A DNA stretch of 64,000 nt from Pseudoxanthomonas sp. F37 (GCF_022965755.1 NZ_CP095187.1:3224001-3288000); one strand, 5' to 3'; numbered from the stretch's first letter, positions 53,847-62,323 are shown. A program made the numbers and translations. The notes: generated by a model from the letters alone, not told the origin.

Positions 53847-55031
53847 TCAAGGAAGTGCGCGCTCGATATCGAATCGGAGATCACCCGCGTCCTCCACACC
53901 CACGCTCAACCGCACGAGCCCCTCACCGATGCCGAGCGCAGTCCTCCGTTCCACGGGAATCGACGCATGCGTCATCACCGCGGGATGATTGACCAGGCTC
54001 TCAACGCCACCCAGCGATTCGGCCAGGGTGAACAGCCGGGTGCCTTCGCAGAACTTGCGGGCCGCTTCGAAACCGCCCTTCAGAATGATGGAGATGATGC
54101 CGCCGTAGCCCTGCATCTGGCAGCCAGCCAGGAGATGGTGCGGGTGGCTCTTCAGTCCTGGGTAGATGACTTTTTCGATGGCCGGTTGTTGCTGCAGCCA
54201 TTCGGCCAGCGCCATCGCGTTCTCGCAGTGGGCCTTCATTCGCAGACTGAGCGTCTTCAAGCCGCGCAGGGCCAGGAAGCTGTCGAAGGGGCCCTGCACC
54301 GCGCCGATGGAGTTCTGCAGGAACGCCATCTGCTCGGCAAGTTCGGTGTTGTCGCCTACCACGACCATGCCGCCGACCATGTCCGAGTGGCCGTTGAGGT
54401 ACTTGGTGGCCGAATGCATGACGATGTCGGCGCCCAGCGATAACGGGCGTTGCAGGATCGGCGAGGCGAAGGTGTTGTCCACCACCACGATCAGGCCGCG
54501 CTTGTGGGCAGCTTCGGCAATCGCCTGGATATCGACGATCTTCAGCATCGGATTGGTCGGAGTCTCGATCCAGACCATCCGGGTGCTCGGGCGGATGGCC
54601 GCTTCGAACGCAGTCGGGTCGCTCAGGTCGACGAAGCTGAACCCCAGCCCAGCGCTGCGTTTGCGCACGCGCTCGAACAGGCGGTAGCTGCCGCCGTAGA
54701 TGTCATCCATGGCGATGACGTGGCTGCCGCTATCCAGCAGCTCCAGCACCGTGGAAGTGGCCGCCATGCCGGAAGCAAACGCGAAGCCGCGGCTGCCGCC
54801 TTCCAGTGCGGCCACGCAGCGCTCATAGGCGAACCGGGTCGGGTTGTGGGTGCGCGAATATTCGAACCCCTGATGGACGCCCGGGCTGGCTTGGGCGTAG
54901 GTCGAGGTGGCATAGATGGGCGGCATAACCGCCCCGGTGCTCGGATCCGGGGCCTGGCCACCGTGAATGGCCAAGGTGGCGAGGGCGAGCGAAACTGCGC
55001 CCGCCTCGTTGTGGGGCATGGGGTCCGACAT
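53847..55031 (-). CDS. metB: Cystathionine gamma-synthase / gamma-lyase (Cys/Met PLP family)
   Basis: 394-residue PLP enzyme. The PLP lysine lies in MHSATKYLNGHSDMVGGMVV (about residue 210), with YSRTHNPTRFAYERCVAALE near the N-terminus and ESLGGVESLVNHPAVMTHAS near the C-terminus. Sequence alone does not separate synthesis (O-acetyl- or O-succinylhomoserine plus cysteine) from cystathionine cleavage. Its direct neighbour is cystathionine beta-synthase, which argues for lyase activity in reverse transsulfuration. In Xanthomonas this gene, called metB, marks the LPS locus boundary. A TAAAAT -10-like box (minus strand, 55065-55060) sits between CCGCGG half-sites. Confidence 0.9.
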   Translation of the reverse strand: MSDPMPHNEAGAVSLALATLAIHGGQAPDPSTGAVMPPIYATSTYAQASPGVHQGFEYSRTHNPTRFAYERCVAALEGGSRGFAFASGMAATSTVLELLDSGSHVIAMDDIYGGSYRLFERVRKRSAGLGFSFVDLSDPTAFEAAIRPSTRMVWIETPTNPMLKIVDIQAIAEAAHKRGLIVVVDNTFASPILQRPLSLGADIVMHSATKYLNGHSDMVGGMVVVGDNTELAEQMAFLQNSIGAVQGPFDSFLALRGLKTLSLRMKAHCENAMALAEWLQQQPAIEKVIYPGLKSHPHHLLAGCQMQGYGGIISIILKGGFEAARKFCEGTRLFTLAESLGGVESLVNHPAVMTHASIPVERRTALGIGEGLVRLSVGVEDAGDLRFDIERALP

Positions 55032-55130
55032 GGGAAAATCCTTTGAAAATCGACCGCGGATTTTAGCAGCCGCGGCTTAACTTACTGTCCTTTTACGCCC
55101 TTCCCTGCCTGGCCGGCAGGGGCCGGGAAG

Positions 55131-56501
55131 CTACTGTGCCCGGCGTCGCAGATAGTTCAGCAGGTCGATGCGGGTGATCAGCCCCAGGAAGGCGTCGCCG
55201 TCGGTGATGATGGCTACCTGGCCGCGGTCGAAGACCGGCAGCAGGGCCTCGATCGGGGAGCGCACGTCCAGCCGGTCCAGCTTGCTGACCATGGCCGTGG
55301 CGACCGGGTCGCGGAAACGGGCTTCGTCGCCGTAGACATGCAGCAGCACGTCGCTTTCATCGACGATGCCGGCCAGGCGGTCGCCCTCCATCACCGGCAG
55401 CTGCGAGACGTCGTACAGCTTCATGCGCTGGTAGGCCGTGGTCAGCAGATCGGTGGGGCTCACCACCACCGTGTCGCGCTGGCTGTAGGGCCGCAGGATG
55501 AGGTCGCGCAGGTCGCCGTACTGGGGACGGTCGATGAATCCGTTGTCCAGCATCCAGTAGTCGTTGTACATCTTGGACAGGTACTTGTTGCCGGTGTCGC
55601 AGACGAACACCAGCACCTTCTTCGGCTCGGTCTGCTCGCGGCAGTACTTCAGCGCCGCCGCCAGCAAGGTGCCCGTGGACGAACCGCCCAGGATGCCCTC
55701 CTTCGCCAGCAGCTCGCGTGCGGTCAGGAAGCTCTCGCGATCGCTGATCGCATAGGCCTTCCTGACCCGGCTGAAATCCGAGATCTGCGGCAGGAAGTCC
55801 TCGCCGATGCCTTCCACCAGCCAGCTGCCCGACTTGGTGCTGAGCGTGCCTTCGTTGATGTACTGGGTGAGGATGGAGCCCACCGGATCGGCGAGGATCA
55901 TCTCGGTCTGCGGCGAATGCTGCGCGAAGCAGCGCGACAGGCCGGTCATGGTGCCGGAGCTGCCGCAGCCGAACACGATGGCGTCCAGCCGCCCCTCCAT
56001 CTGGCGCAGGATTTCCGGCCCGGTGCCGAACTCATGCGCGGCCGGATTGTCCGGATTGCCGAACTGGTTGATGAAGTAGGCGCCGGGCGTCTCGCGCGCG
56101 ATGCGCTCGGCCAGGTCCTGGTAGTACTCGGGGTGTCCCTTGGCCACGTCGGAGCGGGTCAGGATGACCTCGGCCCCCATGGCCTTCAGGTTGAAGATCT
56201 TCTCCCGGCTCATCTTGTCCGGGACCACGAGTATCAGTTTGTAGCCCTTCTGCTGGGCCACCAGGGCCAGGCCGATGCCGGTGTTGCCGGCGGTACCCTC
56301 CACCAGCGTGGCGCCGGGCTTCAGGTCGCCCCGCTTCTCGGCTGCCTCGATCATCGACATGCCGATGCGGTCCTTGATGGAGCCGCCGGGGTTGGCGCTT
56401 TCTAGCTTCAGGTAGAGCGTGCAGGGGCCGGTGTCCAGGCGCCTGGCCTGGACGATCGGCGTATCGCCGATCAGCTCGAGTACGGAGGAGTGGATCGCCA
56501 T
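55131..56501 (-). CDS. Pyridoxal-phosphate-dependent cystathionine beta-synthase
   Basis: 456 residues from the ATG at 56501 (MAIHSSVLELIGDTPIVQA); an in-frame ATG four codons upstream is possible. The PLP lysine is in SANPGGSIKDRIGMSMIEAA, the phosphate loop GTAGNTGIGLALV, and GCGSSGTMTGLSRC. The C-terminus carries two CBS domains (about 335-456), seen in SPTDLLTTAYQRMKLYDVSQ and GQVAIITDGDAFLGLITRID. There is no N-terminal haem-binding extension as in animal CBS. It condenses homocysteine or uses O-acetylserine-type donors; the metB-like gene follows in the same direction. Confidence 0.92.
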   Translation of the reverse strand: MAIHSSVLELIGDTPIVQARRLDTGPCTLYLKLESANPGGSIKDRIGMSMIEAAEKRGDLKPGATLVEGTAGNTGIGLALVAQQKGYKLILVVPDKMSREKIFNLKAMGAEVILTRSDVAKGHPEYYQDLAERIARETPGAYFINQFGNPDNPAAHEFGTGPEILRQMEGRLDAIVFGCGSSGTMTGLSRCFAQHSPQTEMILADPVGSILTQYINEGTLSTKSGSWLVEGIGEDFLPQISDFSRVRKAYAISDRESFLTARELLAKEGILGGSSTGTLLAAALKYCREQTEPKKVLVFVCDTGNKYLSKMYNDYWMLDNGFIDRPQYGDLRDLILRPYSQRDTVVVSPTDLLTTAYQRMKLYDVSQLPVMEGDRLAGIVDESDVLLHVYGDEARFRDPVATAMVSKLDRLDVRSPIEALLPVFDRGQVAIITDGDAFLGLITRIDLLNYLRRRAQ

Positions 56502-56615
56502 GCGGCCGTGCATCCGGTGCGGAACGTGAACCGGATTATCGCACCAGGGTGACGCGGACGGCGACGGCCGACGAGGAGGCCGTCGCCGCCCGCGACGAGA
56601 AAGCTCGGGGAGGCG

Positions 56616-56834
56616 TCAGTGGGGCTTGGCGTCGTAGATCCGGAGCAGGCGCTCCTTGGCATGCAGCTTCTCGCGCTTCATCTGGCCCAGCAGGTTGTCG
56701 TCGATGGGCAGCACGCCCAGTTCTGCGTCGGTGACCTTCTTGTCGAGCTCGCGATGGCGCTGATAAAGCTGCTTGAACTCCGGATCGGCCTTGATGAGTG
56801 CCTCGATTTCGGCCCGCGGTTGACCTTCGAACAT
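56616..56834 (-). CDS. YdcH-like DUF465 small protein
   Basis: 72-residue helical protein of the YdcH/DUF465 family. Start ATG at 56834 with a perfect GGAGGT ribosome binding site seven bases upstream. The sequence FEGQPRAEIEALIKADPEFK, then LYQRHRELDKKV and GQMKREKLHAKERLL follow the family pattern of two helices with charged heptads. Function unknown in the family. It lies between cbs and a hairpin that separates it from the OmpA gene. Confidence 0.85.
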   Translation of the reverse strand: MFEGQPRAEIEALIKADPEFKQLYQRHRELDKKVTDAELGVLPIDDNLLGQMKREKLHAKERLLRIYDAKPH

Positions 56835-56859
56835 GATCGTTACCTCCTTCAGCGGAAAT

Positions 56860-56894
56860 ACAAACGCCCCGGCCTTCACAGGCACGGGGCGTTG
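56860..56894 (-). terminator. Terminator-like hairpin upstream of the YdcH-like gene
   Basis: On the minus strand AACGCCCCG pairs with CGGGGCGTT around an 11-base loop that can pair further, followed by TTGTATTTCC. It would stop transcription coming from the OmpA side just before the YdcH-like gene. It overlaps the end of the small candidate reading frame at 56876-57001. Confidence 0.6.
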
Positions 56895-57001
56895 GCTTGG
56901 GAGCGGAGGACCTGGCCGGCAGCGCTGGCACCCTGCACCGGAATGCCCGCGGCAATCTGCTTGCCGTCGGCGGTCTCCGGTGGAATGGGGACGGGCGTCA
57001 T
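56876..57001 (-). CDS. Candidate small protein (41 aa), uncertain
   Basis: The 355-base gap between the YdcH-like and OmpA genes holds one plausible small frame on the minus strand: MTPVPIPPETADGKQIAAGI, then PVQGASAAGQVLRSQANAPCL, ending at the terminator hairpin. GGAG lies ten bases before the ATG and a perfect CCAAGCGAC/GTCGCTTGG hairpin lies further upstream (57023-57044). The only cysteine is next to last. No homologue recognised; the alternative is that this stretch is a leader or small RNA. The rest of the gap (57045-57190) holds only short inverted repeats. Confidence 0.25.
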   Translation of the reverse strand: MTPVPIPPETADGKQIAAGIPVQGASAAGQVLRSQANAPCL

Positions 57002-57190
57002 CGGGTCGATTCTCCGGTGAGCCAAGCGACGGAAGTCGCTTGGGTATACGACCCTACTCCACCCCTACGGGGCCGGCAAGACCTGCCGCAAGCTCTTGAT
57101 CCATATGGCCGCAGCAGGCAGCGGCGGCATTCAGGCGGGCCCGCGCAAAGCCCGGGAGCCTCGTTCATCCCATTGATTCATATGGGAAAA

Positions 57191-58078
57191 TCAGTGCGTG
57201 ACGACCACTTCCAGCGCGCGAGCCTTGCTGCCCGTGCCCTTACCGCTACTCTGCAGCCTGGATTTCGCTATCCCCGCCGCCGTCAGCGCGTCGCGCAGGG
57301 CGTCGGCGCGGCGCTGGCCCGGGGTCTGCTTGTCGCCATAGCCGTCGATGCGCGCACGCGCCTTCGGGTTGGCCTGCAGGTACGCGGCCAGGGCGCTCGC
57401 ACGGGAGGCCCCACTGGCCGACAACGCGGCCGAGTCGCTGGCGAAGGCGTCGGCCCCCAGCGTGAACACCTCGCCGCGGGCCTCGAACCGGGAGGCCGGC
57501 AGCTTGGCGCCGGACACGAGCTCGGCCTCTTCCCGGGCGAGCTTCAGTTCGCGCTGCCGCGCCGCGCTCAGGCGGTTGGCCTGCTGGCCGGCGACCGTGT
57601 CCAGCGTGGTCTCCGCTTCCTGCCGCGCCAGCGCCTCGGCTTCTGCGGCAAGGCGCAGGCGCTCGGCCTCCTCGGCCTGGATCTGGGCCTGCACCCGCAG
57701 GCGCTCGGCTTCGCGGCGTGCCCGTTCGGCCTCGCGCCGGCTGGCTTCCACCAGCAGCTCACTGCGCGTACGGTCGAGACGGTCGGCTTCGCGGCGCGCC
57801 GCCTGGGTGCGCGCCGCGATCTCGGCGATCTGCACCCGGCGCTCGGCCACGTACTGCGCCGTTTCGCGCTGGCTGCGCCGTGCCTTGCTGAAGGCGGCCA
57901 CCGCGTGCTGGGCCTGCAACTTCTCGTATGCGGCCAGTTCGGCCAGGTCGGGATCGGCCTGGAGGGCAGCCAGCCGCTGGTTCAGCTGCACGACCACGGG
58001 ATTGTCGGCCGCCGTTGCCGTCTGGATGACCAGCGCCAGACCCAACAGGCCGGCCAGGATCTGCTGACGGCCCTTCAT
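57191..58078 (-). CDS. OmpA-like C-terminal domain protein with coiled-coil body
   Basis: 295 residues. A Sec signal (LAGLLGLALVIQTATAADN) is followed by a very Ala/Arg/Glu-rich helical region (about 40-200; DRTRSELLVEASRREAERAR). The C-terminal 100 residues are an OmpA-like peptidoglycan-binding domain: GEVFTLGADAFASDSAALSA, LAAYLQANPKARARIDGYGD, QRRADALRDALTAAGIAKSR. It starts inside the stop of the DUF4398 gene (ATGA). The pair probably forms a periplasmic complex spanning envelope to cell wall. The OmpA-domain ligand residues are only partly typical. Confidence 0.85.
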   Translation of the reverse strand: MKGRQQILAGLLGLALVIQTATAADNPVVVQLNQRLAALQADPDLAELAAYEKLQAQHAVAAFSKARRSQRETAQYVAERRVQIAEIAARTQAARREADRLDRTRSELLVEASRREAERARREAERLRVQAQIQAEEAERLRLAAEAEALARQEAETTLDTVAGQQANRLSAARQRELKLAREEAELVSGAKLPASRFEARGEVFTLGADAFASDSAALSASGASRASALAAYLQANPKARARIDGYGDKQTPGQRRADALRDALTAAGIAKSRLQSSGKGTGSKARALEVVVTH

Positions 58079-58470
58079 CGCCGACCCTCCGCGCCGATCT
58101 GGCGCTGCAGGTCGGCGATCTCGGCCTGGCGCTGCGCGACCTCGGCGGCCGTCACGGCCTGCTGGCTGAGCGCACGCGCCAGATCGGCATCGACGGCGGC
58201 ACGCAGGGCCAGATCCAGCGCCGCCTTCTTCTCGCGCGAAGCATGAGCGGCCTGCGCCTGCGCCAGTGACTGGCGGGCCACGGCGAGTTCGGCCGGCGCG
58301 TACTGGTCGGCATCGGCCTGGGTGGCGCGCTGCACGGCCTGTACGGCGGCTTCCAGTTCGGGCGTCAATGCCGCCTGCGCAAACACGGGCGCGGCCGACA
58401 GGGCCAGTGCCACTACTGCGGCCGCCATCACATGCGGGGGTCGTCGGAAGTATGAGAAGCTAGCTGTCAT
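58075..58470 (-). CDS. Secreted DUF4398 domain protein
   Basis: 131 residues from the ATG at 58470 (MTASFSYFRRPPHV). A signal peptide ends around AAPVFAQA. The mature part is almost entirely helical with LTPELEAAVQAVQRATQADA, then QYAPAELAVARQSLAQAQAA, the DUF4398 pattern in which the (A)PxELxxAxxxLxxA motif repeats. DUF4398 genes are regularly paired with OmpA-domain genes, as here. Divergent from pilU across 95 bases. Confidence 0.85.
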   Translation of the reverse strand: MTASFSYFRRPPHVMAAAVVALALSAAPVFAQAALTPELEAAVQAVQRATQADADQYAPAELAVARQSLAQAQAAHASREKKAALDLALRAAVDADLARALSQQAVTAAEVAQRQAEIADLQRQIGAEGRR

Positions 58471-58565
58471 TGGGGTGCCGTGGCTCAGAGGGGTGCGCGC
58501 GGCCATTGTCGGAAGCCTTTGGTGCGGTTGCAACGCCGCGCCACGCAACGTTGGGAGCTTTGCAC

Positions 58566-59702
58566 ATGGACATCGGCTATTTCCTGAAGCTGATGACCGA
58601 GAAGAACGCCTCGGACATGTTCCTGACCACGGGGGCGCCGGTCTACATCAAGATCGAGGGCAAGCTGTACCCCTTGGGCAATACCGGCCTGCCGCCCGGC
58701 ATGGTCAAGAAGATCGCGTATTCGCTGATGGACGAGGGCCAGGTGCCCGTGTTCGAGCGCGAGCTCGAGCTGAACATGGCGATCGCCCTGCAGGACGCCG
58801 GCCGCTTCCGCGTCAACGTGTTCAAGCAGCGCGGCGAGGTGGGCATGGTCATCCGCGCCATCCGCAGCGTGATCCCCAGCATCGAGGAGCTGAACCTGCC
58901 GCCGGTGCTGAAGGACATCATCATGACGCCGCGCGGCCTGGTGCTGATCGTGGGGTCCACCGGCTCGGGCAAGTCGACGTCGCTGGCCTCGATGATCGAT
59001 TACCGCAACACCACCAGCACCGGCCACATCCTCACCATCGAGGATCCGATCGAGTACCTGCACAAGCACAAGCAGTCCATCGTCAACCAGCGCGAAGTGG
59101 GCCTGGATACCCACGCCTTCCACAATGCGCTGAAGAACGCGATGCGCGAGGCGCCGGACGTCATCCTGATCGGCGAGATCCTGGACGCCACCACGATGGA
59201 AGCGGCCATCGCTTTCGCCGAGACCGGCCACCTGTGCCTGGCGACGCTGCACTCCAACAACGCCGACCAGACCATCGAGCGCATCCTCAACTTCTTCCCC
59301 GAGAGCGCGCACAAGAACGTGCTGATGAACCTGGCCCTGAACCTGCGCGCGGTGGTCTCGCAGCGCTTGGTGAAAGGCGTCGACGGGCGCCGCCTGCCCG
59401 CCGCCGAGGTGCTGATCAACACACCGATGATCCGCGACCTGCTGCGCCGCGGGCAGGTGCACGAGATCAAGGCCGCCATGGAGGAATCGCTGGAGGAAGG
59501 CATGGAATCCTTCGACCAGTGCCTGTTCCGGATGGTGAAGGAAGGGCTGATCGAGCAGGAGGAGGCGCTGCGCGCGGCCGACTCGCGCGACGGCCTGGCC
59601 CTGAAGTTCCGCCTGTCCGAGGGCAGCAAGGGCGAGCACGACCCCTACGCCGACTACGACACCGGCAGCGCCTCGCCCCGCATCACCCACGGCTTCGGCT
59701 GA
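58566..59702 (+). CDS. pilU: Type IV pilus retraction ATPase accessory, PilU
   Basis: 378-residue PilT/PilU-type secretion ATPase. Walker A is GSTGSGKSTSLASMIDYRN, Asp box EDPIEYLHKHKQSIVNQREV, Walker B region APDVILIGEILDATTMEAAI, and His box ETGHLCLATLHSNNADQTIE. The N-terminal MDIGYFLKLMTEKNASDMFL and GHLCLATLH are PilU-like rather than PilT-like. The usual GE(I/M)RD motif reads GEILD, so the conserved Arg is Leu. The C-terminal tail is acidic/Gly-rich. No pilT is seen next to it in this window. Twitching motility is the expected role. Confidence 0.9.
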   Translation: MDIGYFLKLMTEKNASDMFLTTGAPVYIKIEGKLYPLGNTGLPPGMVKKIAYSLMDEGQVPVFERELELNMAIALQDAGRFRVNVFKQRGEVGMVIRAIRSVIPSIEELNLPPVLKDIIMTPRGLVLIVGSTGSGKSTSLASMIDYRNTTSTGHILTIEDPIEYLHKHKQSIVNQREVGLDTHAFHNALKNAMREAPDVILIGEILDATTMEAAIAFAETGHLCLATLHSNNADQTIERILNFFPESAHKNVLMNLALNLRAVVSQRLVKGVDGRRLPAAEVLINTPMIRDLLRRGQVHEIKAAMEESLEEGMESFDQCLFRMVKEGLIEQEEALRAADSRDGLALKFRLSEGSKGEHDPYADYDTGSASPRITHGFG

Positions 59703-59727
59703 CGGCGCGCGCGGCCCACGCGCCCCG

Positions 59728-59755
59728 ACGGGCGGTTGGCCGCCCGTTGTTTCAG
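59728..59755 (+). terminator. Terminator between pilU and maiA
   Basis: ACGGGCGG (59728-59735), loop TTGG, CCGCCCGT (59740-59747) followed by TGTTTCAG. It ends pilU transcription and lies just before the convergent maiA stop at 59752. Confidence 0.7.
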
Positions 59756-60411
59756 ATGTTGGCGTCGGGCTGGTTCTCGGGGCGCGCCTGCTCGAAGGCC
59801 GGCAAGGCGAGACAGGCCTGTTCGACGCGCAGGATGGTGGGGAACGCCGCCATGTCCACGCCGAAGCGGCGCGCATTGAATACCTGCGGTACCAGGCAGC
59901 AGTCGGCCAGTCCGGGCGTCTGCCCGTGGCAGTACGCGCCCGTGGCCGCATCCTCGGCCAGCAGGGTCTCGACGGCGGTGAAACCCTCGACGATCCAGTG
60001 CTTGACCCAGTCCTCGCGCTCGGCCTGGGGGACGTGCCAGGTGTGTTCGAAATACTGCAGCACGCGCAGGTTGTTCAGCGGGTGGATGTCGCACGCCACC
60101 ATCTGCGCCAGTGCGCGCACGCGGGCGCGATCGCGCGCCGTCATCGGCAGCAGGCGCGGCGACGGCCAGGCCTCGTCCAGATATTCCAGGATGGCCAGCG
60201 ACTGCCGGATCACCCGCTCGCCATGCTGCAGCGTGGGCACCATGTGCTGGGGGTTCTTGGCCACGTAGTCGGCCGCGTGCTGCTGCCCACCTTCGCGGAC
60301 CAGGTGCACGGGCAGCGTCTCGAACGCCAGACCCTTGAGGTTCAGCCCGATGCGCACGCGGTAGGCGGCGCTCGAGCGCCAGTAGGAGTACAGCCGCAGT
60401 TGCTCAGCCAT
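59752..60411 (-). CDS. maiA: Maleylacetoacetate isomerase (zeta-class GST)
   Basis: 219-residue glutathione-dependent isomerase converting maleylacetoacetate to fumarylacetoacetate in tyrosine/phenylalanine breakdown. The zeta-class active-site motif appears as SYWRSSAAYRVRIGLNLKG (about 9-27), where the usual SSCS is SSAA, so the catalytic serine is kept but the cysteine is not. YVAKNPQHMVPTLQHGERVI and QSLAILEYLDEAWPSPRLLP complete the thioredoxin-like half. Downstream of the fumarylacetoacetase gene in the same direction, about 100 bases apart. Confidence 0.9.
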   Translation of the reverse strand: MAEQLRLYSYWRSSAAYRVRIGLNLKGLAFETLPVHLVREGGQQHAADYVAKNPQHMVPTLQHGERVIRQSLAILEYLDEAWPSPRLLPMTARDRARVRALAQMVACDIHPLNNLRVLQYFEHTWHVPQAEREDWVKHWIVEGFTAVETLLAEDAATGAYCHGQTPGLADCCLVPQVFNARRFGVDMAAFPTILRVEQACLALPAFEQARPENQPDANI

Positions 60412-60509
60412 GCAGACCGCCCCTTGCGGAATGCCCCTTCGAGTGCCAGAAATCCGCGTCCATGCCCATTCCGCTCCGTCCTCCGTTCACACTGGGCCCG
60501 GGCGGGTCA

Positions 60510-61499
60510 TCAAGGCAAGGGCTGCGGTTCGATCCGCTGCTCGATCACGCCAAAAATGGAACTTCCGTCACGATTCTTCATTTCGATGTGGACCACGTCG
60601 CCGAACTTCATGAAGGGGGTGGACGGCTTGCCGTCCCGCAGCGTCTCCACCGTACGCTTCTCGGCGAAGCAGGAGGCGCCCTTGGACACGTCCTCGTTGG
60701 CGATGGTGCCGGACCCGACCAGCGTGCCGGCCGACAGCGGACGGGTCTTGGCCGCGTGCGCCACCAGCTGGGCGAAGTCGAACTGCATGTCCACGCCGGC
60801 TTCCGGCGCACCGAACCATTCGCCGTTGATGTGCGTCACCAGCGGCAGGTGCACCTTGTTGTCCGTCCACGCATCGTCCAGTTCGTCCGGCGTCACGAAC
60901 ACCGGCGACAGCGCCGAGCGCGGCTTGGACTGCAGGAAGCCGAAACCCTTGGCCAGCTCGGCCGGAATGAGGTTGCGCAGCGACACGTCGTTGACCAGGC
61001 CGATGAGCTGGATGTGCGCGGCCGCCTGGGCGGGCGTGACCGCCATCGGCACGTCGTCGGTGACCACCACGATTTCCGCTTCCAGGTCGATCCCGTAATC
61101 CTCGCTGACCACCTTCACCGGATCGCGCGGGCCCAGGAAGGCCGCACTGGTGGCCTGGTACATCAGCGGGTCGGTGTAGAAGCTCGCCGGCACTTCCGCG
61201 TTGCGCGCACGGCGCACGCGTTCGACATGCGGCAGGTAGGCGCTGCCGTCGACGAATTCGTAGGCGCGCGGCAATGGCGCCGCCATGGCCTGGGCGTCCA
61301 TGTCGAAGGCGCCGTCGGCATCGCCGGCGTTCAGCGCTTCGTACAACGCGTTCAGGCGCGGCGCGATGTTGCTCCAGTCCTCCAGCGCGCGCTGCAGGGT
61401 CGGCGCGATGCCGGTGGCGCGCACGGCGCGCGTCAGGTCCCGCGACACCACGACCAGGGTGCCATCACGACCGCCTTCCTTCAGGGAACCCAGCTTCAT
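60510..61499 (-). CDS. Fumarylacetoacetate hydrolase family protein
   Basis: 329 residues from the ATG at 61499 with GGAG five bases upstream. The C-terminal FAH fold carries the metal-binding GIDLEAEIVVVTDDVPMAVT (acidic ligands) and the family run KGFGFLQSKPRSALSPVFVT, LVGSGTIANEDVSKGASCFA, with FGDVVHIEMKNRDGSSIFGV near the end. Two-domain FAHs of this length are common in proteobacteria and hydrolyse fumarylacetoacetate to fumarate and acetoacetate. Pairing with maiA supports tyrosine catabolism; acetoacetate could then be used by ScoAB. Confidence 0.88.
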   Translation of the reverse strand: MKLGSLKEGGRDGTLVVVSRDLTRAVRATGIAPTLQRALEDWSNIAPRLNALYEALNAGDADGAFDMDAQAMAAPLPRAYEFVDGSAYLPHVERVRRARNAEVPASFYTDPLMYQATSAAFLGPRDPVKVVSEDYGIDLEAEIVVVTDDVPMAVTPAQAAAHIQLIGLVNDVSLRNLIPAELAKGFGFLQSKPRSALSPVFVTPDELDDAWTDNKVHLPLVTHINGEWFGAPEAGVDMQFDFAQLVAHAAKTRPLSAGTLVGSGTIANEDVSKGASCFAEKRTVETLRDGKPSTPFMKFGDVVHIEMKNRDGSSIFGVIEQRIEPQPLP

Positions 61500-61561
61500 C
61501 GGAACTCCAGTCAACCGCGCACGCGCGCCTTCGTTTCAATTGTAACGAATCCGATCCGGAA

Positions 61562-62299
61562 TCAGCCGGCTTCGTCGTCGCCCTGGAAGCCGCCGGACCG
61601 GAACGTCAGCACCAGCGTATCCCGGTGGCCGGCACCGTCCACCGGCTGGATCGGCGTGGACTCGTGGATGACACGCGCATCGTCCAGGAACAGCAGCGAC
61701 CACGGGACCTCCAGGGTGAAGCGCTGCCCGTCCGGCCCGGCCGCCTCGAACACCCGGGTCTCGCCACCCTTGATGCCGGCACGACCCACCAGCAGCACGG
61801 CCACGAAGTCCACGCCGTCGCGGTGGGCGCCTTCCGGCGTCGGCCGGCCGATGCCGTCGGTGGTGTCGATACGGAACTGGTGCGCTTCCACGTACCAGGC
61901 GCGTTCACCCTTCAGTGCGGAGCACCAGCGCGCCAGGCCGACCAGCAACTGGCGCCAGGCGGGCGCCTGGGCCACGGCCGGCTCGATCGGTTCGAACCAG
62001 CGCTGCATGCCGCCGTGCAGGGCGTTGTAGTCCAACGACTGCCAGTGCGCACGGTGCGGCGCCTGGAGGACCTGGTCGCCCTCCACCACGAAGCAGGCGT
62101 GCCGCCGGCGACGGTAGCGCCCGCCGTCCTTCAGGTAGCCGTCCGGCGCCAGGTGGTCCCAACTGGGGACCAGCGCGTCCAGGCCGGCCAGTCCGGCGCC
62201 CGTGCCCTGCGCCATGTCCGTCGGTGCGAGCACGGCATAGCCGCGCGCGCGCATGCGGGGCAGCGCTTCGGCGACCGGGCAGAAGGGAGGTTTGAACAT
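61562..62299 (-). CDS. 2OG-Fe(II) dioxygenase family protein (PF10014 type)
   Basis: 245 residues from the ATG at 62299 (MFKPPFCPVAEAL); an ATG three codons upstream is also possible. Iron ligands are in EGAHRDGVDFVAVLLVGR (His and Asp, about residues 161-178), with a distal His in DDARVIHESTPIQPVDG and the 2OG arginine in HRDTLVLTFRSGGF. This pattern matches the 2OG-Fe dioxygenases that include bacterial L-isoleucine and related amino-acid hydroxylases. Substrate unknown. It lies past the tRNA-Gln terminator, so it probably has its own promoter. Confidence 0.82.
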   Translation of the reverse strand: MFKPPFCPVAEALPRMRARGYAVLAPTDMAQGTGAGLAGLDALVPSWDHLAPDGYLKDGGRYRRRRHACFVVEGDQVLQAPHRAHWQSLDYNALHGGMQRWFEPIEPAVAQAPAWRQLLVGLARWCSALKGERAWYVEAHQFRIDTTDGIGRPTPEGAHRDGVDFVAVLLVGRAGIKGGETRVFEAAGPDGQRFTLEVPWSLLFLDDARVIHESTPIQPVDGAGHRDTLVLTFRSGGFQGDDEAG

Positions 62300-62323
62300 G
62301 GCGACCATCGGCAGAGCCCTCAA

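Noticed and set aside
56835-57190. 6S RNA, tmRNA or RNase P RNA in the gap before the OmpA gene
   Set aside because: Characteristic sequences of these RNAs are absent; only short hairpins and a terminator are visible.
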